Shown: positions 1-9,062 of the stretch, piece after piece
Layout of the letters: every line of letters starts with the position of its first letter
Position numbering within the stretch: the stretch's first letter is position 1
Source: Symsagittifera roscoffensis
Lineage: Eukaryota > Xenacoelomorpha > Acoela > Convolutidae
DNA length: 64,000 nt
Assembly (NCBI RefSeq): GCF_963678635.1
Contig: NC_087067.1
Span: forward strand, 19,351,639-19,415,638
Direction: 5' to 3'
Translations under genes and position numbers: made by a program
Notes under the pieces: model-generated
Databases searched by the model: none
Seen by the model: only the letters and a program-made list of their open reading frames with translations
What the model was told of the DNA's origin: nothing

Positions 1-264
1 ACGGTAAAAATTTTCTGGTCAAATTCAAAACCAAATGAGCTGAATCAGTTCCCTTGGGATCGTGTTTTGAGACAATTATTTATATTATTTGCTAATAACA
101 GTGAAATTATTTTAGGAAAACTGTGCCATGGAAGTTTTTACCCAAACGTGTTCCTAACTCAAACTGTTTACATTAAAACTTATCAAAAAAGGGAAAATTA
201 AGCTCACGCGAACTTCGAAACGAAAGAAGCAAACGATGCAAGCTCACATTAGAGCAATTTTAAC

Positions 265-640
265 TATGAATTTCGGTTTTTTAACTAGCCATTTTCGACG
301 GAGCTTTTTTAAATCATTCAAAATGTATTGTTGTCCTGAGCTTAAATTTGACAAGATATTTTACCTGTGCTCATTTTAAAAAAGTTTTGAGGGTTTAAAG
401 ATTGCTATTTTGGCCAATTTGGGACAATTAAAAATTAAAAACTATAAAAATCGCGCTATTAACGCGTGAGTGGAGATTCAATCCGTCCTAGAAATTGCTC
501 CGAATTGGTTCAAGGAAGCTTGTTTGCCATAATTATATTGCATGTGGGGGGATTTTCTTTTTATGTTATCACATTCAATTTTTTTGTTACTACTGCTCCA
601 TAGACCTTAAAAGGCAGTAGGCCTGATACGAGCAGTTCTG
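265..640 (-). repeat. Interspersed repeat, copy 1 (inverted relative to 8612-9062)
   Basis: The reverse complement of this stretch aligns by eye with 8612-9062. Shared landmarks are the blocks ccaatttgggacaa, a core with cgcgctattaacgcg, tagaccttaaaaggcagt and cctgatacgagcag. The two copies differ by many substitutions and small indels, so this is an old dispersed repeat and not an assembly echo. No reading frame is seen. A non-autonomous DNA transposon or a SINE body are both possible. Ends are approximate: similarity fades near gaatttcgg on one side and just past gatacgagcagt on the other. Confidence 0.75.
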
Positions 641-1517
641 TTGTATTAGATAAGCAACAGATATCTATTCCTCAAAAACTGCCACACAATTCAGGACACG
701 AATACAGGACGGAGACATATTGAACACAACTGTTGTATGCTTAACTAACGCAGGTTTCAAAATTACCAATTCTGCCATTTGATAAAAATTTTTAAAAAGC
801 TCATAAATCTGTTACACTTTTCTTAAAAACGAAAACTATTTCTGATATATTTAAGGGCACCCGGATAGTTCAAGGTTTCGCATAGATACGAGTTTTATCA
901 ATAAAAAAATGATTAAGAAACTCCCAATTTTTGGCTATTTTTTCTCTTTAATAACAGCGCAAAGTTAAAGTATTTTTAATTGACCAAACTGAGTGCTCAA
1001 ATAATGGGAAATTGCACAAAATTGTAGATCGTATCGGATTTCTTGGTCAACCATGATTGCCAAAATTATCAATTGAAAAGTTTTTAATTAATATTTTATT
1101 TTACAATTTCGTCGAATCAAATTGATGGACTTCAAATTCAAATCAATGCATCTGGGATAGTTAGAAATGACAGTCCGCAGAAAAAGTCTGAGTTGTATGG
1201 CGCATTTGACCAGGTTTGTTGATAAGCATTCACATACTCAAACTTGATCAGACAATGCACTTTTTTCGAAGGTACAATTAGACGAATTAAAAAGCGGGAA
1301 AACAAATACCTGTCATTATTAATAGTGTTAGATCATTGTTAAAAGTGTTAGATCATTTACGGAAAAAGTTTTGAGCCGTTTATGTACAATAAGCTTAGCT
1401 TGCCCTTTTTGATTGTCATAATTTTGGTGTATTTAGAAAATATTTGAAAGAGTTTGAAAAAATTGGATAACCCAGACGATAGAATCATCGCAAACATATT
1501 TATCTTATAGATTAAAA
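641..1517. other. AT-rich DNA without recognised feature
   Basis: No credible coding stretch, RNA gene or repeat was recognised. It lies downstream of the stop codon of the minus-strand host gene, so its right part should contain that gene's 3' UTR and polyadenylation site. I could not fix a single poly(A) signal. Confidence 0.5.
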
Positions 1518-1728
1518 TCAGGAGTCGTGATTTGAATTGGTAGGTTCAGTATACGGATCTTCATCATTTTCTTTGTAATATACACCTTGATAAACGTCGT
1601 CTTTTGGAGCACAATATGGGTCTATAGAGGTCGCATACGCGTCAGTGTATTCCGTTTCTTCAATTTGCTGGGGGCTGTTGATTATGATCGAAGGAGGGCT
1701 GTTTACATATTCGCCCAGATCGGTGGTC
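1518..1728 (-). CDS. Terminal exon of host receptor-like gene: tyrosine-rich cytoplasmic tail
   Basis: The exon is read on the minus strand after a clear acceptor (aatttcag, then GACC) and ends in a stop at 1520-1518. It enters in phase 2, matching the phase-2 donors of both 2385-2441 and 6602-7564. It encodes about 69 residues, acidic and hydrophilic with no membrane segment, holding eight tyrosines in contexts such as EYVNS, EYTDAY, DPYCAP, DVYQGVYY and DPYTEP. YVNS fits the pY-x-N pattern bound by Grb2-type SH2 domains; that is known for the motif, while phosphorylation here is inferred. It most likely forms the cytosolic end of the single-pass EGF protein encoded upstream. I assign no named orthologue. 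An alternative is that it belongs to an unrelated gene, but the phase match and the tail-like composition argue against that. Confidence 0.75.
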
Positions 1729-2384
1729 CTGAAATTAAATTTTCCACAAAAAAAGTTTTTCACAAAATTGTTCAGCAATTTCTGTTTAGAACTGCTACAT
1801 CATCTAAATTTCTTCCTCTCAACTTTAAGATGCGACGATCGCCACCAACAACATTTTCTCAATATTAAGAAAATTGAAAAATTAAAAAAAAAACGAAAAA
1901 AGCTCTTTTTCTCTCGCAGTTTCTACATTAACATTTCATGAATCTAAAAAAGTTTTGTTAGCAACCATTCCTCAAAAAAGTCAAATTTTTACAGTATTAA
2001 GTTTTATGTTTTTTTTTTGCTGACAAAAACACTTTTAGATTGACCAAAATTTCCGAACATTTCTGAAACGCCAAAGATTTGCCGCTCATGCGAAACCTTT
2101 GGATAACTTTTACCCAAAACCTTGCGGTTTAATTTGATTCAAAATCTTTGGCCCAAAAACTTCGCATTTTATTTGAGTCATGATAATTTCACCTAATAAA
2201 GGTTTTCCATACAGGTTTGTTGAATTACGTTAGCTTCAAAGTAGCCATATATTCTAATACCTGTATTTAAAGCCAATGAGGCTGTCTCTAAAAAATCACG
2301 CCAACTGTCAGGAATAACAAAATCTTTCAATCCGGGTGTCTACCTCAGCATGAATGCTATTTCAACATGCAAGTGTGAACTCAC
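1729..2384 (-). other. Host-gene intron
   Basis: This is the intron between the 57-nt exon and the terminal exon, with donor GTGAGT at the right end and acceptor TTTCAG at the left end on the minus strand. It is AT-rich. Around 2040-2190 there are two loosely similar stretches built on ctttgg and aaaacttgcg-like words, possibly a decayed short tandem repeat. Nothing else was recognised. Confidence 0.6.
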
Positions 2385-2441
2385 GTTTTTTCGTATTCGT
2401 CAGAAGGATCTTCTGGTGGCTGAGAATTAACAGGGTTATTA
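2385..2441 (-). CDS. 57-nt cassette-like exon of the host receptor-like gene
   Basis: On the minus strand the exon follows a strong polypyrimidine acceptor (gtttctgtttcag) and ends at a strong donor (GTGAGTTC). It is 57 nt long, enters and leaves in phase 2, and stays open. Its residues are acidic and proline-rich (NNPVNSQPPEDPSDEYEK) with one tyrosine. They continue naturally into the EYVNS-bearing terminal exon and lie after the membrane segment coded by 6602-7564. Because length is a multiple of three and both flanks are phase 2, including or skipping it keeps the frame, so it is a good candidate for alternative splicing. It is too short for gene finders that require a start codon. The call rests on the splice signals and phase only. 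Confidence 0.7.
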
Positions 2442-2880
2442 CTGAAACAGAAACGGACGATTAAATTGTGTTCATTTTAGATCAAACAACTCAACACCGT
2501 TCGTTTTTCCAGCCACTTGACAAATTCCTAAAAATTTATTAGCGCCATCATGTCCTCACACCCAAAACACAAATTAGGAAATATTATGATTATTATTATT
2601 ATGATTTTTTTCATTTTAAAACTTTGTTGCAAGAAAAAAGTGTGAACGATTTTTGCTATATGCACAGTGTTGTGATTTGTTTTTTAGCTATTCTAAATGA
2701 CCTTTGGTACTAATTAAGTACCGGTTAACTTTGTTCGATACGACCATCGATCGATCCTAGAGTGTTCGTTCAGCATTAGTCTTTAGAACGTTTTAAAATC
2801 ACACACACTATTTTTATCTGTTTTATTCTTTTAAGTAATTGTACATTAGTTGTACTTAAGTCGTAGATTAACAGAATAAT
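2442..2880. other. Intron DNA and possible 5' flank of the Gypsy fossil
   Basis: An ATT-type microsatellite lies near 2578-2605. From about 2640 the sequence looks like a retroelement leader: it leads directly into the tRNA-like block at 2887 and the gag-like frame. It may include the remains of a 5' LTR, but I found no matching 3' copy near 6300, so no LTR is annotated. Confidence 0.4.
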
Positions 2881-2886
2881 TTATTA

Positions 2887-2955
2887 TGGCGCACCTAATG
2901 ATTCGAACGTGCGTGGAATCCCCTTTCTGGCCAAACCACACTCTAGAGCCACCGC
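2887..2955 (-). other. Antisense tRNA-Ser-like sequence at the start of E1 (primer-binding-site region)
   Basis: Read on the minus strand, the stretch ends in a CCA trinucleotide (TGG at 2887 on plus), has a T-loop-like GTTCGAATC, a GGGGATTCC variable-arm-like block and a GTGGCTCTAGAGTG stretch resembling a class II (serine/leucine) tRNA 5' half. The arms do not pair well, so it is not a working tRNA gene. Its position at the left end of a Gypsy fossil fits a primer binding site (TGGCGCACC). The resemblance extends far beyond the usual 10-18 nt, as if part of a primer tRNA had been copied into the element. The tRNA identity is a by-eye call. Confidence 0.35.
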
Positions 2956-4150
2956 ATTCCTGGACCCAATGGAGCGACCAATTTCAATTGGCGATAATTG
3001 CAAAAGAAAATCTGGATATAGAGAGCCTAAACGGACCAGAAGTACCAGAAACCCAAACCCCCATCTTGGAAAAGCAACAGGAAGCGAGTCAGACACGGAG
3101 AGAGCCAGTAGAGAGACGAGGAATAAGAACGCAAGGAAACATTATGACGCCGCCGAAGAAAAGCGGATCAATGAGGAGGAAAGAAAAATCAAGGGAATGA
3201 GACGGACGGAAGCAGATAAGAGACTGCGTTCAATCTTATTTTTAGCAAGGAAAAAGGGTCTTCACGCATAAGAACCCCAGGGTCAAGATTTTAGCGATCT
3301 CCTTCACAGAATTCTGGACGTTACTCGACGCAGCATTCAACAAACCGCCTAACACAACGTTCGAGAGGTACAAATTACTAAACCGCAAACAGAAAGACCG
3401 GGAATCATATGAACAATTCTTTGGAACCATAACTGACTTGGCGAGTACTTGTAAATTAAGAGACAATGACGAAGCCGAATGAATAAGAGATGTTTTTATT
3501 TGTAACATGAGGAACACTGACACCCAAAGGAAACTTCTATCCGCCACGATAGGTCCGACAGAAGCATTCAACCAGGCCTTGATCGATCAAAAAGGATATT
3601 TTAACCACCAAAAACTGACCAATATGGCACAATCGTAAACCCATGGACCAACTTTTAATTCTTTTAACAACCACAATCAGATCAAGAAGGAACCAAGTCT
3701 CAACATAGAAAGAAGCAAAGCGTTCTTGAAATGTGGGAACCCAATTACGAAAGGACATCTGAACGTATTCCCAGCGAAGGAAATAAAGCGTAAAAATTGT
3801 AACTACAAAGGAAACTTCGCGACACTATGTAAATCTCGTAACAAACGACCCACTGTAAATACTGTAAATGATAACTATGTAAATACTGAGAATTGTACAT
3901 ACGTCTCTCCGGAAAGTTCGTGGGGCGACAATCAAGAATCTTGCGATGTGATAAACTCCTGGAAAAAACACGGGCATAGTGACGACGAGGACATCTCAGT
4001 ACTAAGCGTGAGAACAATTTATGATAAAAACGGGCTGGAAACCAAGAAACTGCTAAACATAGGCTTGGGATGGGATATGATCGTAATATGAACATCCCGG
4101 TAGACTCAGCAAGCCCTGTAAGCTTTTTAAAACAAATGTGAACGTGTTGC
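2956..4150 (+). pseudogene. E1 gag fossil
   Basis: Several open stretches together show Gypsy-type Gag features: an N-terminal tryptophan-rich start, a charged linker, a capsid-like helix region with the order (F)ERYKLLNRKQ, ESYEQFFGTITDLA and IRDVFICNMRN, and Cys-rich nucleic-acid-binding blocks (KCGNPITKGHL; KNCNYKGNFATLC). Such Gag proteins form the particle shell and bind element RNA. The reading is interrupted many times, so no product is expected. Confidence 0.75.
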
Positions 4151-5400
4151 ACGAGCTCAAATTAAGATACCCCAACCTGAAAATCCACCCAGTGGAGAAG
4201 GTGATTAAAGACTTGTGTTGTGGCTTCACAGATGATGTTATCAACATCTTAGGAAAGATCATCGTTAGGACACAATCCAACGGGTGGATCAGCGAAGAAA
4301 CTCCATTCTTTCTAACTGTTGGTTTTGAACGCTACATTCTAGAAGTGAAACAGAAGAAATGCCCCCAGCTTAGCTCATTGTAAACCAAACACCATTTGAG
4401 AGTAAGTAGATTGAACTTCATTCAACAAATGACAAAATTTTCAGGGAGTTCAACAAATTATTCACCAGAGTGGGAAAAATTCCTAACGATCACAAAGTAA
4501 CACACTTCCACCCACCGTTTAAGCCGGTACAGGCAAAAGGGAGAAGAGGTCCCCTTCACTTACTTGCGGGGGTAAATGAAGAACTGAAAAGAATGGAGAC
4601 CGAAGGTCACAAATTAAAACTGAAAAAGTGTGACGACGATTGTTTTTATCAGCCCGATTGTTATTACCGGGAAGAAAGACGGCTCGATTAAGTTGGAATT
4701 AGATTTTTAATTGTTAAACGACCAGATTTTTAAAAACAAATACCCAATGCCAAATACTCATGAACTTATAGACAACGTGGCTCTTCAAATTTTTAGGAAA
4801 AGATATAGGTTTTACTGATCTTTTATCTATATTACCATAGGGCAAAGCCCTTCCACCTTCTTATTACGACGAAGACTTTGTAGTAGTTTCAATCGACAAA
4901 ATTGAGAATATTTTATCTAATAGAGACAACTTTTATTCAGAAAAGGTGAATATTGTAGATAGACCGTTGGTCGCTGTAAATATTAAAACTCTCGTGAACA
5001 GTATTATCCCGTCGGGAGTGGAAAATTCAAGCGACGTGATTGTTCAAGACTTTTCGAATAGCTCTTTAGCTAATTTGAAACTCAAAACGACTGTCATTAT
5101 TATATCTTGTATTGCTCAGTCAATAAAAATTTCGATAACTCCTACATTCGAGCAGAAAATTCTACTTCCAAGTTTTTACCTATCGACAATTCTAAATTTA
5201 ACTTCAGGAGCATCACTTCCTCGGATGAGATTCTTTTACATTTCATTTTTAAAAATAAACAATTCACACCTCAAAACAAAAAAAAACTTGATATAAGGGA
5301 AATGGAATATATTACCGGCCCTTTACTCATAATTCACGAAGAAAACAACATCGCCCTGAAATTTAAAGATGACCATCTCCCAGACAACCATGCAAACCTA
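4151..5400 (+). pseudogene. E1 protease and reverse-transcriptase traces
   Basis: Fragmentary pol sequence. A block at 4138-4383 sits where the protease to reverse-transcriptase linker would be. Short blocks near 4470-4690 and 4740-4790 (YPMPNTHELIDNVA) resemble the part of Gypsy reverse transcriptase just before the catalytic core. RNase H-like and linker traces follow near 4940-5400. It is strongly decayed, and assignment is mainly by position between gag and integrase. Confidence 0.5.
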
Positions 5401-5420
5401 GTCAAGAGTTAAACTGAGCC

Positions 5421-6295
5421 ATGTCTCAGATATTCCCCGAAGATAACTGTTCCAAAAAACTTCTACAATTGATGACGAGAGAAAACAAAGTGATTTGGTA
5501 CTTGATCGAGACAATAGAAACGAAACGACCAATGGGTATTCACGGAACGTATATGAAAAACGTTTCAAAGGACCTCCACGTTAAAGATGACCTACTATTT
5601 CTAGATAACAAATTAGTCGTGCCGGCTACTATCAGGGGAACCTTCAGCGCAATGCTACACGAGATCCACCCAGGCCAGTTCGGGATGAAGTTTCTCGCGG
5701 AGTACATTTGGTGGCCTCATACCTACCGAGAGATTTACCATCACGGGAAGTCTTGTAGTCAATGCCTCAAAGCCGGTAAGAACCTCAAAATTTTGTTAGT
5801 TACCGACAATATTACAAAACTGCCGACTCTGACTTTCGCGAACGAATAAATAAATCTGGATTTCGCAGGACCTTTGGACGCGTTTTGGGGAACACAAAAA
5901 TACATTCATTTATGTATTGATTAATTCACTAAATTCCATCGGCCAAGATAATTAGAAATACATCCTCAAACACGGCTATTTTCTTTTTAAACGACTATTG
6001 TCTCCATCACAGATTCCCAAGGAAGGTTAGAGTCGACCACGGGTTTTGCTTTTTATCACACGATTTTAAAAATTTCTGCGAAAAATACAATATCAACATC
6101 ATTTTTTGTACAGTTTGCCATCATAGATCTAATGGGCTTGTGGAAAGAGTGGTTTATACGATAAAGTCTAAGTTATTGGCAATATCATTTGATTTATCAA
6201 AACCTTCTTTAAATTCCTCGATCGAAAAAAATATCTGGAACCTTAGAATCACAAAACAAGCTTCAATCGTTTGTACTCCGTTCGAGTATAACTAA
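5421..6295 (+). pseudogene. E1 integrase fossil
   Basis: The first 142-codon open stretch (5421-5849) carries the zinc-binding domain (histidines in HEIHPGQFGMKF, cysteines in CSQCLKAG). Downstream frames hold parts of the DDE core (NLDFAGPL, SNGLVERVV). A DDE integrase joins element cDNA to host DNA. The fossil is interrupted several times and its 3' end fades near 6300, where the element seems to stop. Confidence 0.7.
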
Positions 6296-6300
6296 AAAAT

Positions 6301-6601
6301 TTAGCTAAATCTCGAAGATCATTTTGCCTATCTTGGGAAGTCTTTGCCAAAAAAGATTCGAATATATCAAAGATTTCTCAAGAACTTTCAAAGAATCTTG
6401 AAGAAAATACAACAATTCCAAAAATTATGAACAGAAAAATTTTAACATTTAAGGCAGTTTTCTCAATTTGCTAAAAATCTAGATTTTCCAGTTTTAATTT
6501 AAACTAACTAGTTTGTAATCCCTTACATTCTAAGTAATTTTAGAAATCACAAATAAAAAATTAATGCTGAAAAAAATTGTATAACTAGTGTGAACTCTCA
6601 C
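6301..6601. other. Host intron, right flank of E1
   Basis: AT-rich sequence between the last recognisable integrase block and the EGF exon. Any 3' LTR of E1 should lie here, but I could not match one to the left side. The minus-strand donor of the EGF exon (GTGAGAG) sits at its right end. Confidence 0.5.
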
Positions 6602-7564
6602 CTTTTTTCAATGTGATTTGTTGCCAATTGACTTCGTCTTAAAAGAAAGCAGAACACAGTGTTCACAGCTATAACAATAACAAGAAACGCAACTACCCCA
6701 CAGCCGATGTACACATAGAGCATGTTGAACTCGTTCGATTCCTTGTCGGTCAATGTTTCGAAGGACGTCGTGGTTAATGGCATTGACTCGCTGATATTCT
6801 GAGGCAGCGTTTCGATTGTTGAAGTTGTCGCCCCGACCACTGTGCTGCAGTTATAGCAAATACAATTTGACGAGAAGTCACCGTTCGTGCCAGTTATTTC
6901 ACATGTACCCTTATCGCACGGGTTAGGAACACAAGGATTGTCTATTGAACACGTTTCTCCAATTCCGTCTATTACATTAGTGCAGTCGCATGAAAAACTA
7001 TATCCAACAGCATCGTTCCCACTCACTGAGCAATTTCCACCGTTGCATGGGTCTGGAACACAGGGATTATCGGCAGAACAGTTCTGGCCAATTCTGTCGT
7101 TCCCACTGCTGCAATCACATTGATAGGCAAGGCCGACTGCGTCATTTCCAGTGACTTGGCAAGCTTCTCCATTACATGGATCTGGGACGCATGGATCATC
7201 CAGAGTACAATTTAACCCCAAAAAATTGGCTGCTGTTGAGCAGTCGCAATTATAGCCGGGGGTATTAGTTCCCGTCTCCTGACAAGTTCCACCGTTTTCG
7301 CACGGGTCGCTGAAACAAGCCGGTGTCGCTTGGATTTCACATGTGCCTCCAATGTCTCCGCACAACTGAAAGTTGAAGTAATCTCCAGTCTGCGAGTCGA
7401 ATTGAGTCGGACAAACGAAGTCTGATGACCCGTTGAAAAGTGTTCTGTTTACAAATGAGCCTTGAATGCACCCGTTGAATGATGAATTCTGGAAAGTATA
7501 TGGGAAAATGCAGACATCTTCTCTCTCAGCTGTAAGGCACGATGGCTGACATTCGTTGTTGGTC
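6602..7564 (-). CDS. FN2-like + 4 EGF-like + transmembrane exon of a host receptor-like gene
   Basis: This 963-nt exon on the minus strand has acceptor ttacag, then GACC, and donor AAAAAG, then GTGAGA; it is phase 2 at both ends and fully open. Exon residues 18-68 look like a fibronectin type II module (CIFPYTF, four cysteines). Residues 83-119, 125-162, 168-205 and 211-239 are EGF-like modules; the second and third are near repeats 43 residues apart (DDPCVPDPCNG / DNPCVPDPCNG). A Thr/Ser-rich stalk with N-glycosylation sites (about 240-280) precedes one hydrophobic helix (about 283-308) followed by LLRR, a typical stop-transfer signal. The protein is thus type I, cell-surface, with the tail coded by 2385-2441 and 1518-1728. 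Family-level function (adhesion or receptor) is inferred and no orthologue is claimed. The open frame continues a short way into the upstream intron but is not coding there. It is the best-preserved host coding sequence in the window. Confidence 0.88.
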
Positions 7565-8228
7565 CTGTAATTGAAGGAAAATAACAGTGAAAAAAGTCTT
7601 CCTCTAGAATGATTAATGTGAAAAATTGTGAGCCCATGATGAACAAAACAATGCAACAGTGTTAACTCATAAATACTAAGAAACAAATCAAGTTTTTCAG
7701 TTAATGTGCTAAAAGCTCAGAAAAATTCTGGTCGCAAAAATTTTTCCATCATCGACTAAACCAAAACAATAAAATATGGATTGACTTGTATTTATTTGGC
7801 TTCCTGAATTTTTTCTGGTTTTTTTTTCATATAATTTTTGCAGATGAAGTTGTTTTAATTTTGATCGTTATGGCTTAGAAAACTCTTACACAATTTGCAT
7901 AGTTGTTTTTTTGACTTGATAAACTAATTTAAGTAAAGTAGCTGTGTAGCAAAGACTGCTGCAGTGCTTTAAAAGAAAGAATAAGTCTGATTACAATTCT
8001 TTGTCGGAACTCCAACCTTTTTCAGCAACACATTTTTCTCAAAAAGGAGAAAGGGTTCAAATTCAGAATCAACAACGTCAGACGTTGTTTGGGCTAGATT
8101 ATTTTTTTGTAGCAAATATGCATTTTTTGATCGCGAAAAGTGCGTTCCATTGAAATAAGTGTTAACACTATTATGCTTTCATAAAAAAAAGGTATTATGC
8201 ATTTGATTGCTGTTGAACAAAAAAGTAA
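7565..8228 (-). other. Host intron, AT-rich, nothing recognised
   Basis: This follows the acceptor of the EGF exon on the minus strand. No second exon, repeat or RNA gene was recognised here. An intermediate exon must exist somewhere between 7565 and 13690 if the exon at 13690-13877 belongs to the same gene, and it could be hidden here. Confidence 0.4.
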
Positions 8229-8350
8229 CTACTCGTATCAGGACAATATTTCTGAAGGGTTTTTGAACAAAAATGACAAAAAATTTAGGAATTTTTTTTA
8301 AAGAACTTAAATGCTAAAAATTTGTTTGCATAGTCATTCCATTACACGCC
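8229..8350 (+). repeat. Possible third fragment of the interspersed repeat
   Basis: The word ctactcgtatcagga at 8229 matches the end word of the two longer copies, and tacacgccatattaag near 8343 matches cacacgccatataaag of 8612-9062. The sequence between is poorly conserved and shorter. It is probably a deleted or very old copy in the same orientation as 8612-9062. Confidence 0.4.
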
Positions 8351-8611
8351 ATATTAAGCACAACGAAAAATAATTATAAAAAATCATTTATACAAACTGG
8401 CCTGATTCAATTTGAGTTGTAATGAAATCTAAGCCGCATTAATTTGCTGCTTGCACTATGATTTGAACTTAATTAATTATTATTTCTTCCAAACTTAACG
8501 GTATGAAAATTTCATCAACATCGTGGTAAAAAAACTGTTAAATGAGAACACAAAATTGGCCTGCAAAAAAGACACCAACCACAAATATTCGTTAAATCGT
8601 TCCATAAAGAG

Positions 8612-9062
8612 AACAAGACTGCTCGTATCAGGGCGAGGCACTTAAAGTTCCGACTGCCTTTTAAGGTCTATAGAGCAGTAATAACTTAGAAAACTATATG
8701 TAAAAACAGAATATTTTTTTAATTTAAGATTTTTGCAAAAATCATCCACCCACACGCCATATAAAGTACGAAAGGATAGATTTAGCTCCCTCTAACAATT
8801 GAATTATGGCAAGTGAGCTTCTTTCAACCAATTTGGAACGATTTCTAAGACGGATTAGCTCTCCGCTTACGCGTTAATAGCGCGAAATATATCGCGCGTT
8901 AGTTGTCCCAAATTGGCCAAAATGGCAATCTTTAAACCCCCGTAACTTTACGAAAAATGATAACAGGTAAAATATCTTTTCAAATTTAAGCTCAAGACAA
9001 CAATACCTTTCGAATGATATAAAAAAATTCCTCAAAAATGGCTAGTTAAAAAGTCGAAATTT
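8612..9062 (+). repeat. Interspersed repeat, copy 2 (inverted relative to 265-640)
   Basis: It runs from actgctcgtatcaggg through ctgccttttaaggtctat, an arm with acgcgttaatagcgcg and a short palindrome (gcgcgaaatatatcgcgc), to ggctagttaaaaagtcgaaa. Its reverse complement matches 265-640. It is slightly longer than copy 1 and contains an extra stretch between the cgtatcagg and ctgccttt blocks. No coding frame is seen. Class (MITE, SINE or LINE tail) is undetermined. Confidence 0.75.

Larger units (their letters stand above)
2880..6300 (+). mobile_element. Ty3/Gypsy retroelement fossil E1, inside a host intron, antisense to the gene
   Basis: Parts follow the order gag, protease-like region, reverse-transcriptase traces and integrase, as in Ty3/Gypsy elements (Metaviridae). 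The gag-like part opens with a W-x2-W-type motif (SWTQWSDQF), has a capsid-like middle part near 3300-3640 and zinc-knuckle-like Cys-rich blocks at 3726-3840. The integrase part has an H-x-H/C-x2-C zinc-binding block (HEIHPGQFG, CSQCLKAG) and core words NLDFAGPL and SNGLVERVV. The element is clearly a fossil with well over ten interruptions, and no LTR pair could be found. It lies in the intron between 2385-2441 and 6602-7564 of the host gene, in the opposite orientation. It belongs to the same broad lineage as the elements at 46740-57745. Confidence 0.8.

Noticed and set aside
1587-1941. Plus-strand frames of 93 and 98 codons
   Set aside because: They are antisense to the tyrosine-rich terminal exon and the adjacent intron. 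The minus-strand exon has splice and phase support.
6887-7123. Plus-strand 78-codon frame
   Set aside because: It is the shadow of the EGF repeats on the minus strand.
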